Below, piece by piece: positions 51,468 through 59,766 of a stretch of DNA of 64,000 nucleotides. A model generated the notes under the pieces. It was not told the DNA's origin. It saw nothing but the letters and a program-made list of their open reading frames with translations, and searched no databases. The position numbers and the translations under genes were made by a program. Positions within the stretch are counted from its first letter, which is position 1. Each line of letters begins with the position of its first letter. The stretch covers positions 25,406-89,405 of the forward strand of contig JADJTX010000031.1 in NCBI GenBank assembly GCA_016710985.1, given 5' to 3'. This DNA comes from Ignavibacteria bacterium (GTDB taxonomy: Bacteria > Bacteroidota > Ignavibacteria > Tepidaquicellales > Tepidaquicellaceae).

Positions 51468-52796
51468 ATGAAAAAGTTAATTGTTATCATCTGTATTTTA
51501 TTACTGACCACACCAAAATCTTATTCACAGTTATTTGAGGAGAATTTTGATTATCCTGTTTTAACTTCAATTTCTTCGACTGCCGCATGGACAGCTGTTC
51601 CGCTAAGCGGACTTGTACCTATTCTTGTTACGGTTCCATTAGGCGGTTTGACATTCCCTTTGTATGCCGGTTCAGGTATGGGAAATGCCGCCACACTTCT
51701 TCCCGGTGTGCCAGTTGTAGGAAGTGAAGATGACTTCGCTTCTTTATCATCCTCACAAACTTCGGGCAGCGTGTATTCTTCATTTATGATCAATGTTGTT
51801 GCAGCACAGCCAACCGGAGATTATTTTTTCGCTTTGAGATCATCTGCCGGTTTAGTTTATTCGAGGGTTTATATCAGACCTGACGGACTTCTTGGCTATA
51901 ATTTGGGAATTGAAAAAGCAGCAAGCTCCGGTGTTGTATATGCATCACCAACATATTCAGTACTTACAACATATTTAGTCATTGTAAAATATACCTTCGT
52001 GCCGGGTTTTGGTAATGATGAGATGAGTTTATTCGTATTTGCCGCTGCCTCTCCGCCGCCTATGATAGAACCTACTCCGACGCTCGGACCAATTCCATTC
52101 GGATCAGGACTTGACCCCGCGAATTTAAGTCAGGTATTATTGAGACAAGGTGGAGAGAGCATTTCACCGACATTGATAATTGATGGAATTTATGTTGAAA
52201 CTTCATGGAACAATACAACACTTCCTGTCGAACTTGCTTCTTTCACATCAGCCGTGAACAAAAGGAATGTAACTTTAAACTGGGCTACCGCTTCTGAAAG
52301 CAACAATTCAGGATTCAGTATAGAGCGGTCAGATGTCCGGGGTCAGACGTCAACCGTATGGACTAAGATCGGAAGTGTTACAGGAAACGGAACAACTACA
52401 ACACCGCAAAGCTATTCATACACTGACAGGAACTTAGCCTCAGGTAACTATAACTACAGACTGAAACAAACAGACTTCAACGGTAACTTCGAATATTTCA
52501 ATTTAAGCAATGAAGTCGTCGTCGGAATTCCGGCTAGTTATGATCTGTCACAAAATTATCCGAACCCGTTCAATCCGACTACAAATATTAATTATGAAAT
52601 TCCGTTTGACGGAAAAGTAAGCCTGAAGATATTTGATATGTCGGGTAAAGAAGTTGCTTCACTTGTAAATGAAGTAAAGACTGCAGGTTATTATACATAT
52701 AATTTCAATGCATCAAGCTTATCAAGTGGTGTTTATTTCTATAGTTTATCAGCAAACAACTTCACAGCAACAAAGAAGATGATGCTGCTGAAATAA
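51468..52796 (+). CDS. Secreted protein of unknown function with T9SS tail
   Basis: Signal peptide (MKKLIVIICILLLTTPKSYSQ). A ~230-residue beta-rich domain follows (LFEENFDYPVLTS, SSSQTSGSVYSSFMINVV, TGDYFFALRSS, RVYIRPDGLLGYNLGIEKA), shared with the decayed genes at 61141 and 62747. Then come a fibronectin-like part (SGFSIERSD) and a T9SS domain (QNYPNPFNPTTNINYEIP to KKMMLLK). It resembles concanavalin/LamG-like secreted modules in layout, but I cannot name the family. Confidence 0.9.
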   Translation: MKKLIVIICILLLTTPKSYSQLFEENFDYPVLTSISSTAAWTAVPLSGLVPILVTVPLGGLTFPLYAGSGMGNAATLLPGVPVVGSEDDFASLSSSQTSGSVYSSFMINVVAAQPTGDYFFALRSSAGLVYSRVYIRPDGLLGYNLGIEKAASSGVVYASPTYSVLTTYLVIVKYTFVPGFGNDEMSLFVFAAASPPPMIEPTPTLGPIPFGSGLDPANLSQVLLRQGGESISPTLIIDGIYVETSWNNTTLPVELASFTSAVNKRNVTLNWATASESNNSGFSIERSDVRGQTSTVWTKIGSVTGNGTTTTPQSYSYTDRNLASGNYNYRLKQTDFNGNFEYFNLSNEVVVGIPASYDLSQNYPNPFNPTTNINYEIPFDGKVSLKIFDMSGKEVASLVNEVKTAGYYTYNFNASSLSSGVYFYSLSANNFTATKKMMLLK

Positions 52797-52870
52797 TAAT
52801 TACGAATTACTAATTACGAATTACTAATTACGAATTACTAATTACGAATTACTAATTACGAATTACTAAT
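52796..52870. repeat. 7-bp array after the stop codon
   Basis: ATTACGA/ATTACTA units start at the TAA. Confidence 0.88.
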
Positions 52871-52889
52871 TAGTAGTTTATTTAAATCT

Positions 52890-52929
52890 AAAGCCGTGGG
52901 ATGAAGAATCTCACGGCTTTTTTTATTTT
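52890..52929 (+). terminator. Rho-independent terminator, GCCGTGGGAT family copy 3
   Basis: AAAGCCGTGGGAT and ATCTCACGGCTTT stem plus T run. Confidence 0.92.
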
Positions 52930-53027
52930 GGTATTGGGTATTGGGTATGTGTGGTGGGTTGGGGTGGGTGTGGGTATTGGGTGGGTAGTGGGTAGGGGTT
53001 AGATCGGTCTGACGTCCGCGAAAAGAA

Positions 53028-53402
53028 CACCGCTCCTTGAAAGAAAGGGAGGGGAGAATGGTGCGTTAACGATTAACGATTAACGATTAACGTTAACGAT
53101 TAACGATTAACGATTAACGATTAACGATACGATTCACGATTCACGATTGACGATTCACGATTGACGATTCACGATTGACGATTCACGGTTCACGATTCAC
53201 GATTCACGATTCACGATTGACGATTCACGATTGACGATTCACGATTGACGATTCACGATTGACGATTCACGATTGACGATTCACGATTGACGATTCACGA
53301 TTGACGATTCACGATTTTAAAACCCTAATTATCAATTATCAATTATCAATTATCAATTATCAATTATCAATTATCAATTATCAATTATCAATTATCAATT
53401 GC
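53028..53402. repeat. Element remnant and 7-bp arrays
   Basis: A GAAAGAAAGGGAGGGGAGA remnant, then ATTAACG, ATTCACG/ATTGACG alternating, and about ten AATTATC units. The order of unit types repeats that seen at 45345-45495. Confidence 0.92.
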
Positions 53403-53404
53403 CC

Positions 53405-53717
53405 TTTTGCTAGGTTTCTGTTAGGATTGGAATTATATTACAAATTAAAAAGTACACTTTAAAAAAAGTATGGAAATATATTTTTATATTTCAAGAAAAT
53501 TCTTAATTTTGTAAAATTATTTTAATAAAAAAAGAAAGGAGACTTACCCTCATAGATCAGTATAGATCATTTTACTCTTTTCAAAGATTTTTTGATTCCC
53601 CAACAGGAAGATGAATCTGAAAAATTCTTTAAAATTCTTGTTATTAAATTCAAGCACCAACATGTCTTCCTGAAACATTCAAAAAACAATTTATTAATTT
53701 TTCCCAAAAAAAAAGCT
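53405..53717 (+). promoter_or_regulatory. Promoter block and structured 5' leader, copy 2
   Basis: TTAGGATTGGAATTATATTA block, TAATTTTG at 53504-53511, AAGGAG at 53536-53541. CAGGAAGAT (53604-53612) pairs with GTCTTCCTG (53664-53672); against copy 1 the stem keeps pairing through a C-to-T change that makes a G-U pair and gains one outer C-G pair. The reading frame EDESEKFFKI is shared with copy 1. Starting translation at 53592 would put this leader in the protein, which is unlikely. Confidence 0.5.
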
Positions 53718-55979
53718 ATGAAAAAATTAAATTTTCTATTTAGTTTCATTTTTTTGTTTATTGCAACATCGGTTATAAATTCACAAAATGTAAATGTTAA
53801 TCCCGGAGCGGGATCTTACCCTACATTAAAAGACGCTTTTGATAAAATTAATGACGGGACTCATACCGGAGCAATTACTATAGATGTAGTTGGCAATACT
53901 ACAGAAACTGCAACTGCCGTTTTAAACGCCAGCGGAACAGGTGCTGCAAGCTATACTTCTATATTCATGAGCCCTTCAGGAGGAGCAAGAATTATCGAGG
54001 GATCTTTAGCCGGTGCAACCACAGGTTCAATAATCAGATTTGCAGGCGCTGACAATGTTACAATTGACGGAAGAATCGGCGGAACAGGAAGAAATCTTAC
54101 CGTAAGGAATAATTCATTATTAAATACTCAGGGTTGTATTTTCCTTTCAACAATTATTCCGGCTTTGGGTGATACAAACGGATGTCAGAATAATGTCATA
54201 AGAAATCTTGAAATATCCTGCGGTATTGATCAAACATTAAATACAAGTAATTTTTCTATCGGAATTACAAGTGGATTAGCAACCGGAGGACTTGGTACAG
54301 CAGCAAGAAATAACGACAACAACCAGTATCTTGATAACAGAATCATAAAAGTCAGATACGGTATTTTTCTTGGAGGCGGTGTTGCATTAAATTTGAATGA
54401 GAATAATGTTATTTCCGGGAACATAATTGGTCCTGATACTTACGGACCGGACCAAATAGGAAAAATCGGAATATATGTCAATTTACAGAATAATTGCCTT
54501 ATCTCGTGTAATACAATTCAGAATGTAGGGAGAAATGATTTGGCAGCCGGATTAACAGGCGGTGCAGACAGATGCGGAATTGGATTAGGACAGGAAAACT
54601 GGTCAACTTCGACAACAGCTACTTTAGCAGGAACAAACAATGTTGTGAACGCAAATACAATTATTAATGTAGTTGAAACACGTACGTTCTCAGCGGTTGG
54701 TATTATCCTTGCTTGTTCAGCTCCTGTATCAGGTGGAGTCACAAATAATTTAATTAGCAATAACGTCATCTACAATGTGAAGACAAACGGAACTGCAGGT
54801 GATGATGGAGTTGGTATCGGACAAACCGGAGGTAATACTACAGTTAATAATAATGGCGACCGAATTGTTTATAACTCAATTTACATGTCAGGGCCAATAG
54901 ATCCTTTACCGGGTGATGCCTCAACGCAGAATTCTGTAGGTATTAAAATAAATGGCACAAATACAGTATCTTCTAATCTTACAGTAAAGAATAATTCCAT
55001 ATATGCGGATATATCTTCAAGAACAACTACAGTATTACATTATTGCATCTCCACACCAGCTACGTTTTCATGGGGAACTGGTGAATGTAATAATAATGAT
55101 TACTATTTTCCAACTGCTAATACTCAAATGCGAACAGGTGGTTTAGGAACAACATCTCCTATTGCAACGTCCTTTCTTACTCTTCCTAACTGGCTAACAG
55201 CATTTGTTCCTGCTCAGGACGGAGCCTCAATACAGGCGGATCCTATTTATACTCTACTGCCGACTACATATCCATTAATTCCAAACACAGGGTCACCGTT
55301 ACTTATGGCAGCAGCTCCAATACCCGGAGTAACTTTGGACATTTATGCCTGCACAAATCCGGAATTAAGAAGTGCAACTACACCAACTATCGGTGCTTAT
55401 GAATATACACAACAGACACTGCCTGTTGAACTTGCTTCATTTACATCAAATGTATCAGGAAGAGATGTTACTCTTAACTGGACAACAGTTTCTGAACTGA
55501 ATAATGCAGGTTTTGATATCGAAAGAACTGTTAACGGAAGCTGGACAAAAGTAGCTAATGTAACAGGTAACGGAACAACGACATCTCCGCACAGCTATTC
55601 TTATACAGACAAAAACTTAGCCACCGGAAACTACAACTACAGATTGAAACAAACAGACTTCAACGGTAACTTCGAATATTTCAATCTGAGCAATGAAGTT
55701 AATGTCGGAATTCCTACAAAGTACGATCTGTCACAAAACTATCCAAACCCATTCAATCCATCAACAAGCATAGCTTATCAAATTCCGTTTGACGGACAAG
55801 TTAGCCTGAAGATATTTGATATGTCGGGTAAGGAAGTTGCTTCACTTGTAAATGAAGTAAAGACTGCAGGTTATTATACATATAATTTCAATGCATCTAA
55901 CTTATCAAGTGGTGTTTATTTCTATACAATATCGGCTAATAACTTCACAGCAACAAAGAAGATGATGCTGATGAAATAG
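53718..55979 (+). CDS. Secreted right-handed beta-helix-like protein with T9SS tail
   Basis: I chose the ATG at 53718 because it begins a clean signal peptide (MKKLNFLFSFIFLFIATSVI). The body opens with VNPGAGSYPTLKDAFDKIN and VTIDGRIGGTGRNLTVRNN, then many N-rich turns (ENNVISGNIIG, NNCLISCNTIQN, VNANTIINV) typical of parallel beta-helix/pectate-lyase-like surface proteins. A fibronectin-like part and T9SS domain end it (KKMMLMK). About 753 residues. Likely binds or cleaves polysaccharide, but no catalytic residues are recognisable. Confidence 0.9.
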   Translation: MKKLNFLFSFIFLFIATSVINSQNVNVNPGAGSYPTLKDAFDKINDGTHTGAITIDVVGNTTETATAVLNASGTGAASYTSIFMSPSGGARIIEGSLAGATTGSIIRFAGADNVTIDGRIGGTGRNLTVRNNSLLNTQGCIFLSTIIPALGDTNGCQNNVIRNLEISCGIDQTLNTSNFSIGITSGLATGGLGTAARNNDNNQYLDNRIIKVRYGIFLGGGVALNLNENNVISGNIIGPDTYGPDQIGKIGIYVNLQNNCLISCNTIQNVGRNDLAAGLTGGADRCGIGLGQENWSTSTTATLAGTNNVVNANTIINVVETRTFSAVGIILACSAPVSGGVTNNLISNNVIYNVKTNGTAGDDGVGIGQTGGNTTVNNNGDRIVYNSIYMSGPIDPLPGDASTQNSVGIKINGTNTVSSNLTVKNNSIYADISSRTTTVLHYCISTPATFSWGTGECNNNDYYFPTANTQMRTGGLGTTSPIATSFLTLPNWLTAFVPAQDGASIQADPIYTLLPTTYPLIPNTGSPLLMAAAPIPGVTLDIYACTNPELRSATTPTIGAYEYTQQTLPVELASFTSNVSGRDVTLNWTTVSELNNAGFDIERTVNGSWTKVANVTGNGTTTSPHSYSYTDKNLATGNYNYRLKQTDFNGNFEYFNLSNEVNVGIPTKYDLSQNYPNPFNPSTSIAYQIPFDGQVSLKIFDMSGKEVASLVNEVKTAGYYTYNFNASNLSSGVYFYTISANNFTATKKMMLMK

Positions 55980-56035
55980 TAATTACGAATTACGTTAATT
56001 ACTAATTACTAATTACTAATTACGAATTACTAATT
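55978..56035. repeat. 7-bp array after the stop codon
   Basis: ATTACGA/ATTACTA units. Confidence 0.85.
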
Positions 56036-56053
56036 AGTGGTTTATTTAAATCG

Positions 56054-56090
56054 AAAGCCGTGGGATGAAGAATCTCACGGCTTTTTTCTT
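56054..56090 (+). terminator. Rho-independent terminator, GCCGTGGGAT family copy 4
   Basis: AAAGCCGTGGGAT and ATCTCACGGCTTT stem plus T run. Confidence 0.92.
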
Positions 56091-56165
56091 TTTGTATTGG
56101 GTATTGGGTAGTGGGTATTGGGTAGTGGGTATAGATCGTCTGACGTCTGACGTCTCGCGATAAAG

Positions 56166-56345
56166 CAACCCCACCCCTGTCCCCTCCCCTTTGAAGAGTC
56201 TGTCTCAAAACCAGTAAAATTTTTTAAACACGAAGTCACAAAGGCACAAAGATTTCTCTTTTCAAAACATTTTATCTTTGTGTCTTAGTGACTTCGTGGT
56301 TTAAAAATGTTTTGAGACAGACTCTGAAAAGAAAAGGGAGGGGAG
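56166..56345. repeat. Long inverted-repeat element, copy 2
   Basis: Core hairpin 56195-56325 with the same ends as copy 1 (AGAGTCTGTCTCAAAAC and GTTTTGAGACAGACTCT). Left flank CCCCTCCCCTTT mirrors right flank AAAAGGGAGGGG, so the mobile unit may be ~180 bp. Confidence 0.87.
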
Positions 56346-56350
56346 AATGT

Positions 56351-56455
56351 TGCGATTCACGATTCACGATTAACAATTCACGATTCACGATTCACGATTC
56401 ACGATTCACGATTCACGATTGACGATTAACGATTCACGATTAACGATTCACCAAA
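56351..56455. repeat. 7-bp arrays, ATTCACG/ATTAACG units
   Basis: About fifteen units after the inverted-repeat element. Confidence 0.9.
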
Positions 56456-56537
56456 TACATTTGCATTTTTACATATAAATATTTACTTTAATAAAAAGCA
56501 AAACAACGCCTGAAGTTCTTTTAAAGGAAACAGCAAC

Positions 56538-56945
56538 TATGAAAGACAAAAGACATATAAACAGCTCCCCAAAAGAAAGTATATAAAGTTATTATAATCT
56601 TTCCCCAAAGAGATTTTGTATTCCCAAACGTTCATTAGAAATTCCATATTTGTTTTCACAGCACCTGAGGCTTGCCTGCTATTGTATTGCGGAAAAGTTT
56701 TATTTGCAATTTTACGAAATTAAATGAATAAGTATTTATCCAATTTCTTCACGAACTCTGTTATAAAATTTGAAACAATTATTTCAAACTAAATAAATTA
56801 CAATAAGGAGGGTCTATGTAAATTTAAATTGTTTAAGATTATTATGACCTTCTTTGGGAAGGCGGGGAAATAATAATTTTAAATATACCGTGAGTTTCAG
56901 TCAATCAGCCTTCCGAAAATTATCATTAATTTAAATTTAAAAGTC
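56538..56945 (+). promoter_or_regulatory. 5' leader with a start-stop ORF and alternative hairpins
   Basis: A 15-codon ORF (MKDKRHINSSPKESI) starts at 56539. Further down, AAGGAGG at 56805-56811 precedes ATGTAA (56816-56821), a start codon followed at once by a stop. Then CCTTC (56848-56852), GGGAAGGC (56856-56863) and GCCTTCCG (56908-56915) form competing stems. The gene ATG at 56946 has no Shine-Dalgarno sequence. The layout matches the leader at 51151. Confidence 0.45.
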
Positions 56946-58305
56946 ATGAAAAAAAATCATTTTCATCCGAAGAGCTTTTTAGCTGCGATCCTGCTGATCA
57001 CATTATCGTTATTTATTCAGCCCGTAAAAACAAGTGCAGACATTGTCGGCACCAACCGCGCACTGCCGGTAATAAACGTTTTTCAGGATCTTACGTGGAA
57101 TGTGCTTTCATCAAACCCAATTACACTGACAGGTTATACAATTGAAAGAGCCCCTTCAATTACATGGAATTCAGATAATCTCCTGTTCTACATTATCTTA
57201 AGAACAACATCATACGCCACTTCACGGAGGCTGGCTACAATAAACCCCGCACCAGGTATCTGTACCGATATCGGTGACATGGGCGGTAATTTTTCTTCAT
57301 TAACATATTCAGCTGCAACGAGGACTCTTTGTACAATGGGAGGAACGGGAAGCGGTCTCGAAGCTAATTCTCTTTTACCGTAAACATCAATCCGGTGTCC
57401 CTACATATCTTGCAGGTCCGTTTCCGTTAGGAACAGGCGGCGGTGCAATAATTGCATACAACTATATTGACGGATACATTTATCACTGGTCCGGATATCC
57501 CGTTTCATCCATGGAGAAAATTGATCTTAATACGTTTACAGCTACACCAGTTACAATGACAGGTGTATCTACAAGTGAAGTATTCGGAGCGGTTTTTACA
57601 GGAACGGGTGATTTCATTATTACTGATTTTGGTTATAACGCTTATACTGTCACTTCAACAGGATTTACGACACTTCAGCAGTCCGGTTTAGTATTTCAGG
57701 TCAGAGGACTTGGATATGTTGATGCATTGCTGCCCGTAGAGCTTTCTTCATTTATGTCATCTGTAAGCGGCAGGAATGTTGATTTAAACTGGACTACATC
57801 ATCGGAGACGAACAATGCAGGATTTGATATAGAGCGGCGAGACGCGAGAGGCGGGACGCAAGATGTCTGGATGAAGATCGGAACGGTTTCCGGTAACGGT
57901 ACAACCTCGTCTCCGCAGAACTATTCTTACACTGACAGGAATTTAACTTCAGGAAACTATAACTACAGACTGAAACAAACAGACTTCAATGGTAACTTCG
58001 AGTATTTTAATTTGAGCAATGAAGTAATAGTTGGATTACCTGTAAAGTATGATATGTCACAAAATTATCCGAACCCGTTTAACCCGTCAACAAAATTGGA
58101 ATTTGGAATTCCGGAATTGGGATTTGTATCATTGAAAGTATATAATGCTTCAGGAAAGGAAGTCGCAACACTTGTTAATGAAATTAAGACTGCGGGATAT
58201 TATACAATTAATTTCAGCGGATCGAACTTGCCGAGTGGAATTTATTTCTATACTTTACAGGCAGGCAACACTACAGTTACAAAGATGATGATGCTTCTGA
58301 AATAA
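56946..58305 (+). CDS. Secreted protein with T9SS tail, two frameshifts
   Basis: Paralogue of the gene at 49495: a signal region (FLAAILLITLSLFIQP), SITWNSDNLLFYIILRTT, NFSSLTYSAATRTL, GYIYHWSGYPVSSMEKID, then a fibronectin-like part (NAGFDIERRD) and a full T9SS domain (QNYPNPFNPSTKLEFGIP to TKMMMLLK). The frame breaks at about 57378 (a missing T in CTCTTTTACC) and about 57393. Both repaired, the protein is ~453 residues. The tail uses the GIPELGFVSLKVYN form, like the 15.4-kb gene rather than its near neighbours. Confidence 0.85.
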
Positions 58306-58367
58306 GGGCATTTGTCCTGTGATAAATGTTAAATGATTAAAATTTATTATCAAAAATTTATAAAATA

Positions 58368-58430
58368 TCCCGTAGGGATGAAATATTGGTAACAACTAAT
58401 GGAATACTAAATCATCCCGTAGGGATGAAA
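58368..58430. repeat. Two CCCGTAGGGATGAAAT palindromic repeats
   Basis: ATCCCGTAGGGATGAAATATT at 58368 and CATCCCGTAGGGATGAAAT at ~58413, the opposite orientation to the tandem array that follows. Confidence 0.8.
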
Positions 58431-58452
58431 TGACACTATCAGGCTGTATCAC

Positions 58453-58813
58453 ATCTAATCCCTACGGGATTGGTTTTGTGTGTCATTAATTCCTACCAAT
58501 ATCTAATCCCTACGGGATTGGTTTTGTGTGTCATTAATTCCTACCAATATCTAATCCCTACGGGATTGGTTTTGTGTGTCATTAATTCCTACCAATATCT
58601 AATCCCTACGGGATTGGTTTTGTGTGTCATTAATTCCTACCAATATCTAATCCCTACGGGATTGGTTTTGTGTGTCATTAAATCCTACCAATATCTAATC
58701 CCTACGGGATTGGTTTTGTATGTCATTAATTCCTACCAATATCTAATCCCTACGGGATTAGTTTTGTGTGTCATTAATTCCTACCAATATCTAATCCTTA
58801 CGGGATTGGTTTT
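58453..58813. repeat. 48-bp tandem repeat, seven full units and one partial
   Basis: Each unit starts ATCTAATCCCTACGGGATT and ends CATTAATTCCTACCAAT. Units at 58453, 58501, 58549, 58597, 58645, 58693, 58741 and 58789 (partial) differ by only a few bases. There are no unique spacers. Each unit carries the AATCCCTACGGGATT palindrome. Confidence 0.93.
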
Positions 58814-58917
58814 AACACATCTACAGAGTTGCAAAATTGATGAATGAATTATTAAGATTGATTACAGGACAAATGTCCGTATAGTAAATGATCACTAATT
58901 AGTTGTTGATCATTGGA

Positions 58918-58957
58918 AAGCCGGGGATGAAGAGTCTTGCGGTTTTTTAATTTTGGT
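58918..58957 (+). terminator. Decayed copy of the GCCGTGGGAT-type terminator
   Basis: AAAGCCGGGGATGAAGAGTC then TTGCGGTTTTTT; the stem is weakened compared with the four good copies. Confidence 0.5.
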
Positions 58958-59050
58958 ATTGGGTATTGGGTATTGAGTATTGAGTATTGGGTCTTGGGAC
59001 ATTTGACGTTTCACGTTTCACGTTTCACGTCTCGCGTCTCACGTTTCACG
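58957..59050. repeat. 7-bp arrays
   Basis: TATTGGG/TATTGAG then GTTTCAC/GTCTCGC-type units. From 59050 to 59236 a loose ~24-base theme (AATTGTTA, CATTGTTAG) recurs and no gene is seen. Confidence 0.8.
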
Positions 59051-59236
59051 TTTGTTAATAACTTCAAAACAATTGTTAACAAAGCCTAAACTATTGTCAG
59101 CAACTCCAAAGCATTGTTAGTAAAGCACAGTTTAATGTTAGCAACTTTAGTATAATTGTTGAAAACTCGCGGTAAGCTGTCTGACTCAACCCGAAGAATT
59201 ACCATAGGATAGCCTTTCCTGTTTTTCAAAAGAATC

Positions 59237-59328
59237 CCGCCGATGTTGGTGTTCCAAAAAGCTTGCCTGACGTGTTAGTTAGTCCTTAGAGTTCACATGC
59301 AAACTTTTTGGAACACCAACAACGGCGG
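59237..59328. repeat. Hairpin element, copy 1
   Basis: CCGCCGATGTTGGTGTTCC and GGAACACCAACAACGGCGG are inverted ends around GTTAGTTAGTCCTTAGAGTT. Confidence 0.8.
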
Positions 59329-59467
59329 AACGCAAGAATTCAAAATTTTTCTTTCTTTAAGAATTACTATAATAAAATTATTTATCGTCGTAGTAAGTTT
59401 GATTTTAAATTTCACACTAAGTTAGAATCAAAGTTATTTTACTTCGCACATTTTCCTGGGGTTTTTT

Positions 59468-59542
59468 GTTGGTGACCAAAAAAGTTTGCCTGAGGTGTTA
59501 GTTAGTCCTTAGAGTTCACATGCAAACTTTTGGAACACCAAC
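59468..59542. repeat. Hairpin element, copy 2
   Basis: GTTGGTGACCAAAAAAGTTT and AAACTTTTGGAACACCAAC with the same loop (GTTAGTTAGTCCTTAGAGTT) as copy 1. Confidence 0.8.
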
Positions 59543-59766
59543 ATCTATTAACAAATAAGTACATATCCTCCCACACCAAAATAATTTTTTTTTTTTTTGC
59601 TCTGTTTTTGGCTTATGGGGCTCACTATTTTGAAGAAAGTCTATCTCTCAATAGAATTATTAAAGCTGATCTTTTGATCTTTAAGATTGTCCTGATCTTT
59701 CTTTACTTTTTGGTTTATTTGGTTTTTAAATTATACGTCTATATGAGCCTCGAAGGCTATTGTAAA

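Noticed and set aside
53592..53717. 42-residue N-terminal extension of the beta-helix protein
   Set aside because: It would start at a TTG and place the signal peptide internally; the region matches the non-coding leader of another gene.
58453..58813. CRISPR array
   Set aside because: The whole 48-bp unit repeats almost unchanged; there are no variable spacers and no cas genes nearby.
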